A DNA stretch of 64,000 nucleotides, taken from NCBI GenBank assembly GCA_000727475.1, contig KL647301.1, positions 2,926,138 to 2,990,137 on the forward strand. The letters run 5' to 3'. The position numbers and the translations under genes are program-made. The DNA comes from Sarcocystis neurona (lineage: Eukaryota; Apicomplexa; Conoidasida; Eucoccidiorida; Sarcocystidae). Below the pieces are notes generated by a model. It searched no databases. It was not told the DNA's origin and saw only the letters and a list, made by a program, of their open reading frames with translations. The stretch's first letter is position 1. Each line of letters opens with the position of its first letter. Shown one piece after another: positions 23,977 to 35,478 of the stretch.

Positions 23977-24589
23977 CCTACCCAGAAGATGTGCACAGGC
24001 ACACAGGTGAACAGAGACTGTATTGGCACACACAGACGCAGACAATAATACACCATGTCTGTAGAGAGATATTTTCATGCGCGTAGAAGCATATGCTTAC
24101 ACGTTTAGAGGCACAAATTTGAGGGCATATATACGTAAATACGTACGTAAGTAATACATCTTCATGTATACACATATACATATATATATACATATATACA
24201 TGTGTACAGATGCAAACGTGGGTATGTGTCCTGCACAATTCCATACGTGTACACTTATACACACACACCCACACAAGTACAGGCATCTTTTCACAGAAGC
24301 ACAGCTTTTGGATTAGGAGATCGAGTTTTGCCGTAGGTAGCAGTCCACGCTGCTTCCTATTCCACCCGTGTGCATCTCTGCATGCACTTTCACGGGCGCA
24401 AATATCTATGTGGGCGTGCACCCGTGTACGAAGAGACGAAAACATCTACGCACGTCCTGACACGTGCATCAATAATTTAGACCGCATGCATTCCCGTAAC
24501 TCCGTAAGGACGGCTGCATGTGTGTCCGTCTGCATATCTGCACGAAGAGTTGTTCCGGGTCACATACATGGCCGCGTGGTCTTAGACAC

Positions 24590-25010
24590 ACTAACTTGTA
24601 TATATGTGTGCCGTTGTGTCCAATATACGTACACGTGTGTGTACGTATGTATGTTTGTGTGTGTGTATGTATGTATGTATGAATGAATGAATGTATGCAT
24701 GTAAATGTATACGTATATAACTACGTATGCATAAATGGATCTGTGTATGCTTGTAGTATAGGTATACGCATGTATGGATGCGTGTGTGTATGTATGTACG
24801 TATATATGCATGCGTGCGCGTATGCGTGTACGCAACCGCGCATGTGTGTATGTGTATACGTATGTGTGGACGGATGTATGTACGCGTGTATGTATGTAAG
24901 TACGTACATGTATATGGATGCGTGTATGTATGTATACAAGTATGTGCGTATGGATGTATGTATGTGAATATATATGTATATGGGTGCGGGTGTGTGTGCA
25001 TCCGTCTATA
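24590..25010. repeat. TGTATG-type tetra/hexanucleotide array
   Basis: About 420 bp is built from TGTATG, TACG and GCGTG words, with pure stretches such as (TGTA)n near 24665-24680 and (TGAA)n near 24680-24692. Several frames on both strands stay open for 90-167 codons, giving Met-Tyr-Val on plus and His-Thr-Tyr-Ile on minus. This is because the repeat unit contains no stop, not because it is coding. Confidence 0.85.
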
Positions 25011-25549
25011 TGTAGATACTCGCAGCTGGAGTATAAAACGTAGAGATGCATGCATGTGGACGTAAATGTTTATGTGCGTGCATGCACGTTTCACACGTTA
25101 GGAGACACGCACGGCTGTCTACAAGCACGCATGTGCACCTTAACACGTACGTGCAAGCAGGTCCTTGTTTAGGCCTGTCCCAGCATGTGCAGAGCTGAAC
25201 ACGTGTGCCCCACGGACGTTAATGATAGCGTACATGGGAAATACAAAAATATTCTTGAATGTACACAACCGCACGTAGCCGGGAAAAAGAGTGGTTTTGT
25301 GGGAAATAAGTACCCGCACGTAGCTGCATGTACGGAAACACGCGCACGCTTGCACGTACACCTGTGCGTACACAGCGGCGCCCTGGGTGAGTATGTTCTT
25401 TTCTCTGTTTAGTAGAAAAGCGTACCTGCTTGCGTGAGCACCACAGGAGTATCTACTTTATACACTCCCCGGCCTTTGTTGCTGCTGTCAAACGCGGCGA
25501 ACGGCGCGGCTTCGTCTGCCGCGTAATCCAGCTTGTTCTCCTGCCTGTG

Positions 25550-25880
25550 ACAGCGGCAGCAGCAAAACTCTCACACATACGACAAGGTGACCTACACGCT
25601 AGAGCAGCAGAAGCTGCAGCGAAATTAGCACAGCAGCTCGTTTGTGCACCGGCAAACAGGTCCACCGCCTCTTTCCCCCCTTACCATAAAGCAGACAGCA
25701 ACTGCGAGAACAACAAAAACAAGAGCAGCAAAGACAAGACCAGCGAAGACAACAGCAGCAACGGCAAGTGCAGAAAGAACAGCGGCAGTAGGACAGTGTT
25801 ACACCTAAGCCTGCTGCAGAAGCCGCAACGACTTTAGCGGCAACAGCAGCATCAAAACGGGCCTGCTGCAGCAGCACTGT
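25550..25880. repeat. CAG/GCA-rich stretch
   Basis: Interspersed GCAGCAG, AACAG and GCAAC triplets open both a plus frame (135 codons) and a minus frame (92 codons). No gene can be fixed here. It could hold the missing first exon of the minus-strand transporter, but no matching donor in phase 1 was identified. Confidence 0.5.
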
Positions 25881-26429
25881 CGCGGCGAGGAGGATGCAGG
25901 GTGCGACTCAGCACTGTTTTCGCAGAGCGTCCTGTGCTACAGCACTTGCACAGGAAACTCAAATTTATAACCGTAGAAGTACAGGGTACCGAGAGTACGG
26001 AAATGCAGCATTCAACGTGGAAACGGAATGAAGTGTATGCTTGCGGAATACGCGAAACATCAGCTAGCAGCAGGTAACGATCGAGTCTCGTGAGGTCACC
26101 AGCCGCACGCGCTCCCTGAAGCCGCATTTCAGCTCAAGCGCACATATCGATAACGGTGTGTATCTTTACACAGAAGCATGCAAAAACTCAAGAAGCGATG
26201 TATACGTATACGTAAATGGGTGTGGCTGCACATGTGTAGACACATACGCAGATGCACCTATAAATATATGTGTGTATTGGTATATACTCGTGCCGTCACT
26301 GACGCAGAAACACTCGTACACGTGCATAGTTGGTCATTTTGGAGTACCACCTGCAGAAGTCTCTTCCCAGGGCAAAGTACGCGGAACGTCGCTGATGTTC
26401 TTACATCATTTTTATTGACGCAGTAACTG

Positions 26430-27114
26430 TTGCAAGTGGCAGTTCATCGCTGCAGCAGCAATTCAGGCAGCCGTCGTTGTTCTTGTCGCGGGGCTCGCTG
26501 CTGCGGCTGCTGACGCTCTTCTCCGTCTTCTGCTTCTTCTAAAACGGTGGACTAAGACGCCGGTCCTAGGCGTCGCCGCTGTTGTTCTTCTTTGCCGTCT
26601 CTGTTGTTGTCGGGCGCTGTCGCCGTCGTCCGTGTGTTGTTACAGCTGTCCCTCTGCTGCTGCGTAGCACACTGCTGGTGCCGTTGCTCCTCTGCTGTCC
26701 CTCGCCACTCCCACTGCTCCTCTCTTTCACTGCTGCTGCTGCTGCTCCATTTAATCTCAAGGGCTGCTCCGGCTCTGTGCAGAGGAGCTGTCTACCAAAG
26801 GGTGTCAGATCCAAAAGATTCATCAGCAGTCAGCAACGTCTTCTACGGCCGCGACCACATCTGCTTCATCTTGCTCCCTCTTATATTCGTTCGTTGCAAT
26901 TCGATCCGCTGTTTCCCTTCTACTTCTCTCTTCAGTGCTCTTCTTCTCTTCTGCGTACCCTTCACCGTTGTCTCCTTGTCCTTGTGTCTGCTTCCTCCTC
27001 TCTTCGCTTTCGTCCGTTCTCCATTACTCTTCCAACCTAGTCGTCCTTTACCTGTTCCTTACTATTCTTATCGTCTCCCTGCTTTACTGCTTCTTTGTTC
27101 TTCTGTTCGCAAGA
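26430..27114 (+). promoter_or_regulatory. CTG-rich then CT-rich tract, possible gene leader
   Basis: CTG/GTT triplets (26430-26760) pass into a strongly pyrimidine-rich plus-strand tract (to 27114) ending at an AAGAATGG context. The first ATG (27115) opens only seven codons. A donor-like AAAC|GTGAGT at 27370 follows a frame with non-repetitive composition (DFLFARTCADAFYSHAELVE). No complete gene can be built. Confidence 0.3.
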
Positions 27115-30100
27115 ATGGAATTGAGAAAACGGTCATGAATCCGCAAGCATATCTGCGGTGTAACATCACGCGTTAACGGCGGGACAAGGAGTGTGGCGAC
27201 TGACACGCGTAATCCCTCTTTCTCACGGGTTGTTGCTTTGCTGCGGCATCAAGGGTACGCTGCTATCTGCAAGACAAGGTCACGCAGGTACACACTTCCA
27301 CCGAATGACTTTTTGTTTGCACGTACGTGCGCGGATGCGTTTTATTCGCATGCGGAGCTTGTGGAGAAACGTGAGTGCAGATAACCGGCATGCGAGACGG
27401 CTACATGGGGGGGAAAGAATGATAGTGAAAGAAAAATACGTGAACGCTGTAAAGGCACCTGTGCGGATTGACACACTAGCGGACGAAGCTGTAAGGCTGA
27501 GAGTCGGAGGCACATATCTATACGTGTATTTACATTTATAGAGGAAGGGAGAGAAAGGAAGATCAAGTGGAACTTACGAAGACACCTGTGATCAATGATA
27601 CGCAAAAAGACAGGGCTGACCAGGAGTGAGAGTACGCACGGAACCTGCAGAGCATTTTTCGTATATGACAGCTCAGTAGCGGTGCATGAGGAAGCTACGT
27701 ACTCTGACGCCCCATCCGATTTGACAGCGAAATACTTGCGTAAGTACCGTGGAAGTCACAGCACCACACACAAACGTGGTGGTGCTTGCAACCATGTCGT
27801 CACACACAACAGGAACCGGAGGCACGCGGGGGTAATGCGGAAACTACGCGCGAACACACGCGTGTGTACGCTGGACCTATTTTCCTCTCTGGAAATATTG
27901 ATATGTCTATATACGTAGAAACACGCTACAACGTGTATGCGTGTGCCCCGCTCTCTCCAGTGATGTACTTCAGTAGTTTGCTGAGTCGGATGTTATAAAA
28001 ATCTGGCGACACAACGCCACGCAGAGATTTTCCTCGTCGTTACAAGTGCGGAGCACCGCCACAAACTGACGGATACTAGTACTACCGTTGCGATAGGGTC
28101 CACAGTTTCCCCGGCCCACCAGTTTACGGTCTACGCATATATGACGTATGCACATGTCTATATCAGAAGCCTTCTGCGGGTGAGATTAGTCGCTCAACGA
28201 CCACGTACACTGCGTATAGGTGCAGACGTCGATACAATCGTAGACACCTCTCTCCAGGAAACACAAGTATAAACACGTCAACTTCTTCGCATATGTAGAC
28301 AAGTGTGTTATTGAGACATCTGCACACGTGTGTGCACAGGTGATCTGTGACTACGTAGTTCTGTGTTCGCTCGAGGACAGCTGTAGAATATTACGTGCCC
28401 ATAGATCCACAAACGTGTGACGGCGGAGTTTCCCTACCTACGCTCTTATACGTTCAGCGACACTGACATGTGCGTATACGTAAATGTATAGATGTGCATT
28501 GTACAGTCTTATGCGTACATACGTGTCCACGGCTACGGCTGAACCTGTCGATTGTGGAGCGTCATGGTTACGCAGAGGGTCACGCAGACACTGACCTAAG
28601 AATTTTATTGGGTCCGGAGAGATCACATTCCACAAAAGAGTGAAAACGTACGTGGATAGACGCATAAGCGAAGCAATGCTCAGATTGGAGCCGACACAGA
28701 TGGGTGTGTACACACAAACGCATAACGATTTATGTGTAAGCACGAACTTGCAGGCGTCCGTAGAACGTTGTGTGCCCGTACGTATGTACGCAACGAAAAA
28801 GAGACACGTCCGTACCATCAAGTATGTCGAGTGGACCTGAGGATGACAAAAAAAGCAAGTTTGTCTCCAAGTGGGCTTTTACTCTGGAGCACGTGGAATA
28901 GGTTTACCCTTCTACTTCAGTGCAGCTCGTCTCCGAGTTCACTGTTCGCGTCAGTCGTTCTCCAGCTCCGTCTGCTCCGTCTGCTGGTGACGGCAAAACA
29001 GGATAGGGACATCTGGGTGCATGTAATACACAGAAGAAATTCTACAGGTCTCGGGAAAGCAACAGTAAAGCAGGGAACGGATGTTTTGCCTGCGCCTGCA
29101 ACAAGCAGCTGTAGTCCTGTGAGTGCAGCGTCTCGGGATGCACGAGCAAGAGTTGCGCCAGCAATAGGAGGGGTAGAAGGAGCAAAACGAGCTCAAGCAG
29201 GGATGACATCTGGCGCAGCAACAATCTCAGCTGGGGAGATTGCAGGACGAGAAGCAAGAGAAACAGCGGCAGACGCCGCAGGAGCAGCACGGGCAGCAGC
29301 AGCACCACCGGCAGAGCCCGAGTGAAAGGGAGAAATGCTACGACTCAGTCCGTCGAATAGCACCGATGCTGATGTTTTTTGGCAGAACGGTTGCTAATGC
29401 GTTGATTCTACGGCTGCTGCAGGTAAAAGCGCAGGACAAGCATATGTCATTCACTCGTCGTCCTTTGCCGACAGAAAAGGCGGGGAGAGCAGAGGCAGAC
29501 TAACAGGTGGAAATAAGATAGAGGACGGGGACGGCAATACGAAGAACAATGAGAAAAAGTAGGGCTGCATTTAAAGGGTAGATTTGAAGAGCCGGAAACT
29601 TCTACCTCCCGTCGGCTGCACGTATTGGAGAGGTTGTGTTCCGTTGGTCACTGATGGTGGACTAGAACGTAATAAAGAGTCGCGTATGGGGGAGAATAAG
29701 AGCAGACACTGGTTGAAGGTAACTAGCAAGCAAATGAAGTTGGTGACGACGAACCGAAAAAAGGAGGAAAGACATTCCGAATGAGAGTGCCAAATTCGGG
29801 AGAGGAAGAGGAAGACATGGTTTTCACGAGGAGATTAGGTCTAAGCACACTCTGTGGATCTCTATTCTGTCTGGCTGTGGGTTGTCTTCGCCTTCTGTAA
29901 TATACGGAACACAGGAGCAACAACGACAATATCTGCATGGGTGATCTGCTAGTGCAGCTCGTAACTCAAACAACTGCTGCCGATGATTTCAGCTTCTCCA
30001 GCTGGTGGAGCCCGAAGACACGAACGAGTATGCGTGCGAAACGGAGGGGAAGAAGCGAAAGTAATCTACGCAACAGTACCGATCTAAGTCTTTAAAAATC

Positions 30101-33100
30101 CCTGACAATGCTGCAACATCAGCATCTGGCAGCTGCCGCTAGAACAAGAGACACGGGCACATATACAAGCGGCTAGCTGCTCTGCTGCTGCTGCTGCCAC
30201 CATACGGCAGTCGGTGGTGGGGAGGCGGCAAATGCTGATGGAGCGTTTGTTGCTTAAGATCGGTAAAAATGGTGAAGAAGAAGAACATGGAGGGAAAAGC
30301 TGCAGGTCGTACTTTCAATGCAAACGTCGAAAGGCAAAAGAAAGTATGCGGAGGAGCACCAGATGGAGTGTCTACAATGAAGGAGCTACTGGACGAGCAG
30401 CAGCGCCATCACAAGTAGCCACATGTGCTCTCCTGGATACGCAGGCGTACTTTTACGTACATGTGTTGCGTTTCCGTACACTCGTGTGTCATATGCGAGA
30501 GGAACAGGGTGCATACAGACAACACTAGAGACCTACATGGCTGCATACATTTATCGGTACATAATGCTTCAGTGCAGAACTGCACACGGGAAGAATTTCA
30601 TGCATTTTTGTTTGAGTAGCGTCACAATATCTATGCATACATACAAGCAGAATCGTACTTGCATACACAGGTAGACGCACGCACACACACAAAACACGAG
30701 TGCGTCCGTACGCGTCTACATCTACACGCACCGCCAACACACCGACATGCAAGCCACAGACAATCCTTGTTCACACGGATCGTCCCGCACACAAGTACAC
30801 ATGTATGCTCGACGTCGTGGTTCCATCCGCACGTGTGCAAAGATGCACACGGATGCCATTCACACAGCTCTCCGCGGATCAACAGCCATTTCACACGTGT
30901 ACACAGACATTCACGAAAAGGCACGTCCAGTGACCGGTACGTCGACATATGTATACGTCTGCCTTCAGACAGGTCTGCATACAGCTGCGCATTTGGCAGA
31001 AAGAAATGTGTCAAACAATTTACAGTTGAGTAGGCTTTTTGAAGACTGATATTCCAGATCAAATCTGCGTAGGTGTCTAGTTACTTCCAAAGTTCACGCG
31101 GCACGTTGCGTGAACACCTGCAAGCCTACACACTGAATGCGTACGCACGTCCACTCTGACACAGTTAGGTACACATGCCTACAATCACTTTCATGGGGAA
31201 GCGAACACGGACCTGCAGCCCCATCTTATCAGACTTATAGAGATATGGATGCAGACGTCGTTCGTACCACGAACAGAAGCTCCTTAAAATTTCATAGAAC
31301 AAATTAGCGAACATCCACACGTACGCGCATGTGCACACGCACGAAGATGTATCTACCCGCAGACAGACCTACCCAGGCACACACCTGCCGACTGTGCAGA
31401 AGACGTGTGCCTTCAGATTTTAAGAACCAAGTGGAAGCCCAACTGCGTATCACCTAGGAATCCTAGGTCACGATACTGGCTACACACGCCGCAGTGCTTG
31501 TGAGCGTACGCGTCTCCAGTGAGAGACAATTGAGGGACACAGAGGCAAGAGGCATGAATACCTAAGTGGTTGTCGAAAATCCTCTCCGCAAGTGTGTAAG
31601 CACACTGGTATGAACCCGCGTACATTTGCCTACCTGTGCACGCCTATTTAACTTGGAATGTACTGACTTCCCATATTAGTATTCCTTTGCTTGTGTACAC
31701 GAGTTCGACCGATGCGCTAAATAGGCGCATGCGAGATTTGACCACTGCTACTGACACTAACGAAGCTTACAGACGTAACGCCTTCGTCATGACACACGTA
31801 TCAATGCCTCTCCAATCTTGAATATTAAAAAGTCTCTCTTTTTATGTGTTGTACGCGCGTCCTCGGCCTTCAACGTTAATGCTCCACATGTAGACCTTTT
31901 GCGGCTTGTGACACGTCTATGTGTCTATACACACGGGTGGATGTGCGTGCCAAAAGTGCGTTTTAATATGTACGTCGCAGACAGGGAAACCGTGAAGAGC
32001 AGCTTATTAGCGTCACTCTACGGTCGGTATCCACAACCATGCGGATTTGAACTGCAGTAGCATCCATTTTGTTACGTCTGTCTTAATCTCGTAAGGTATG
32101 CGACTAGCGGCAATTGCATCACATTCTAGAAATGCAATCAACTACATGAGTACTAAATTCAAGCAGAAGAGCACATGAGTTCGAACAATATGAAAATCAA
32201 AGAGGCCCCCGGCCCGAGGGCAAAACTGCAAATAAGCACGCGTGCTCACGCCTTTGCGGCTGGAAATGTGGGTGCGTGCTTCTACGTGTCTTGCCCTGTA
32301 CACACTGTTACACACAAGAAATCAGGCATGCGAAGTGTACAACTACACGTCTACGTATAAATACGCGGTCAAATATCTACACTCTCCAGATATATGTGTA
32401 TTTAACAGATACAGTAAACAGATTTGCGTATATGTGTATACACTTGTGGTCCACATGTATGCGTACATGACAGATCTAGGTGTAAACAAGGTTGCATATA
32501 TATATGTGTAGATATGCGTTCACAAACCGCAGTACATGTATATATACAAATGTAAATGTGCAGGTATCATGTTTCGCTGGATACATGTGTGGACACCTGC
32601 GTCCATACGCAACGATGTATCGGTGAAGGCAGTTGGTGTTTGCACTGCGACGACAAGTGCATAGTGGATAGGCCGGGATGTGCTGATACCCACGTACTGT
32701 CTCTGGCCGCAACACGTCCGCGTACCTTTATGTGCAGTTCTGCGTACAGACAGCTGGATGACGGTGGCAACGGTGTCAATGAGATGTGCATGTCAGTACA
32801 TGACCACAGCTGCAGACGCCCCTGCGCGTTCACAAGTGTCCCACCTATGTGTATGAACGGTGCTCGTGCGCCCACTCAGGTGACGCGCATCTCTTGCATC
32901 CAGTGAAACACATACGCGTTACCAGGATTGACACGCGCATTCAAGATCCTGCAGATGCACTGTACTGCTGGTGATGCGGCTGCTGCTGCAGCATCCGTCG
33001 AGTGGACGTGTCCTCACGTAGGCGCACCAGTACACGCACGCGTGTCTCACATGTATGCATGCATATCTGTGTGTGTATACATGTATATATATGAGCAGGT

Positions 33101-33980
33101 GGGCACAGATACATTCGTAAAAACATTCGAGCAGACTGTGCACGAATACGCTCAAACCTCTACATACTTGTATATACAGAGATTCTTATGTATAATCTTC
33201 TACATAGACGCACATACGAGCGTACAAGTATACATCCCGCAAATGCAGTCACACACGTGTGTGCCTCCAGTCTCTACGCGTAGGGGAGTCAGCCAGTCAT
33301 GAGCTTCTACATGCTCCTTGCGCGGGGTCTAGACTCCTGCGTGCAGCCATTAAATATTGCTTAGCTCCCAACAGGCGCGTGTGTGGATACAATTGTACGC
33401 GTATGTCCACTTACAGTTCTTTATCAGTAAGTGTACACTCACCATGCTATACGTCATACCCACGTGTCCGCTTTCGAAGCAAATATACACGTTGGTAGCC
33501 ACACACACGTAAAAACATACATATCCAAATAGGACAACATGCGTCGGTTATCCACACCCATACTGTTGTGTATCTATGTAAATACTTTCCTTGAAAACGT
33601 CTACACATATCTGGTACAGGTGTGGCCAAGATTTAGGTATATGTCCTCTGATGTGTCGAGAGATATACATATATATGTATGGGTGCATTGACAGAGAGTG
33701 TCCACCTGTTACATTTCCCTGAGTTTGTGTGCGCATGTACAGGACATTCGTCCCTTTTCTCGCATGTGGAAGTAAATAGGCAGAACTAAAGCAAGTTCTG
33801 TGCAGCTAACATACCCTCCGTTTCTATGTAGCATACTTTTCCTGAATCAATAAAGGAATTCCGCGTCCGCGGACCCCATCTATGCCGTGTGCGTGCCATC
33901 AGAGCACCTACACCTGAAACAAGAGTGACTTTCACTGAAAGAGAACCTTCGTAGCGCGTGAAAGCACGTGTGTCATGTCG
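27115..33980. other. Gene-poor repeat-rich DNA
   Basis: Only short frames are seen here, apart from an Ala/Gly-rich frame at 28950-29325 caused by GCA triplets. From 30.4 to 33.9 kb the DNA is degenerate TACACG, TGTGTA and ATATGT repeat. A 25-codon ATG frame at 28824 is listed under findings. No RNA genes were recognised. Confidence 0.5.
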
Positions 33981-33984
33981 CAGG

Positions 33985-35045
33985 GGCTGCTGTGGCTTTT
34001 GCTGCTGCACCTGCTTTAGAGGCCATTGTTCGCTGCTGTATGTTTCCCTCCAGCCACAATGCTGCTACTGCTGCCTGCGCTGCTAGTTCAGTGTGGGTGG
34101 TGTTCTTGGTTGGGTGCTGGTCCGATTCTCCCCATGTAGCTCGTAGAACCACTAGATGCGTAATGCTGGTGCACCCGTGCTGCACTGGCCGCCGTGCTGC
34201 TGCTTTCCGGCCCGGAATGCAGTACAAATTTCTTCCCGCATCTTCTCTTTGTGACCTCTCTCCAACTCTCTGCAGCTGCAGCTGCATTGAGCAGCTTCTT
34301 TTCGTGCAGGGGCACCAAGCGTTGGTTGCGGTTCTCCTGTGATTGCAGCAGCCGCAGGACAGCCACGTCCGCGGCGGTGCCCGGCCGGATAGCCGCATCC
34401 GCAGTGGTTGGTACAGCAGCAAAGTCACGTCCGCAGCAATAACAAAAAGGCAGCAGTATTAGTACTACCCGCGACCCTCTGTCATCTACAGATATGCTTC
34501 AAACCCTGCATTATCTGTTCGTCCGTTCTTGTGCTTATCTTGGTGCTAAGCAGTGCAAAAGCGGACATACGCGGGGTGCATGTCTCCCCCCACACTGTGG
34601 GAGACAAGTGTACGACGCGGCCTCTCTGCGTACTCTGGTAAAGAGCCCGCAGGATTTCGGCAGGAGGGGAGTGTATCTCAGTGAGTGCTGGACATTTTTG
34701 TAGAGTTTAGTTACAGCCACCGAACCCGCATCGAAAGTGCTACGGTATTATGCAGGTGGATGGACTATCTGTCTTGGCGTGGCAGCAGCAGCAGCTGTAA
34801 CGTGTGGAGACGCACGGGCAAAGTAGAATCTCTGCGGCAGCACAGCGCTTGCTGTCGCAGCTGTAGCATCTTTTGCAATACTGGGTCTGAGCCAGAGCAG
34901 CACCACCAACGGCAGCGCAGCAACTGCGAGGGCAGCAACAGCAGTGCCCGCAGTGGCAGCAGCAGTAGCAGCAGCGGCAGCCGCAGCAGCAGTAGCAGCT
35001 ACGGCAGACGCAAGAGCAGCAGCAGTTAGCGACAACAGCAGCCTC
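33985..35045. repeat. TGCTGC/GCAGCA triplet-rich block
   Basis: Two triplet-rich parts, CTG-biased at 33990-34290 and GCA-biased at 34785-35035, flank a short CT region. They produce overlapping Ala, Ser and Cys frames on both strands with no motif. The block lies upstream of the small pellicle-type gene. Confidence 0.7.
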
Positions 35046-35149
35046 CTCCCTATCCCACATGCTGCTGCTAAGGAGTGTGACAAGTGCGTGAGGGGAAGAG
35101 GGCCCATTTTTCAATCTGTTTTGCGCTGCGTGCTTCGTTTGTTGATCCC

Positions 35150-35217
35150 CGCTGGGTCGATTGCGTTTTTTAGTTTCCCCCTCTTGTCTTTTTCTCCCTG
35201 CGTTCGTCCCATCGAAT
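35150..35217 (+). promoter_or_regulatory. CT-rich leader of the PHIL1-like gene
   Basis: The T/C-rich sequence (TTTCCCCCTCTTG, TTTTTCTCCC) abuts the ATG at 35218 with 13 bases of mixed sequence. It looks like the 5' untranslated leader. The same arrangement precedes the gene at 44594. Confidence 0.5.
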
Positions 35218-35478
35218 ATGGATCCAGCAGCGTCTTCCGTCGATCAGGACGTACATCAGTCGATCATGCAGACTGTGGAACAAATGCAGCACCACCAAGC
35301 TGGCATCGCCGCTGAAAGGACGTATCCCACCCGAATGCTTCACGGCGATGGTTCCGCTGCGTGTGCAGGACGTGAAGAAGGCCAGTCCGTTTACATCCCT
35401 GCAAATCTGGAGATGCAACGCTGCGACGACTTCCTGCAGTCCCACCCCATCCACGTCCCCTACTACGTGGCTCCAACG
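35218..35478 (+). CDS. PHIL1-like exon 1
   Basis: The ATG follows a CT-rich leader. The donor is ACG|GTACGC in phase 0. Reading on past the donor to the TAG at 35512 would add 11 residues of unrelated composition, which supports splicing here. Confidence 0.7.

Noticed and set aside
24560..25094. 163- and 167-codon His/Thr/Tyr-rich ORFs
   Set aside because: They are translations of a TGTATG-type satellite and are open on both strands.
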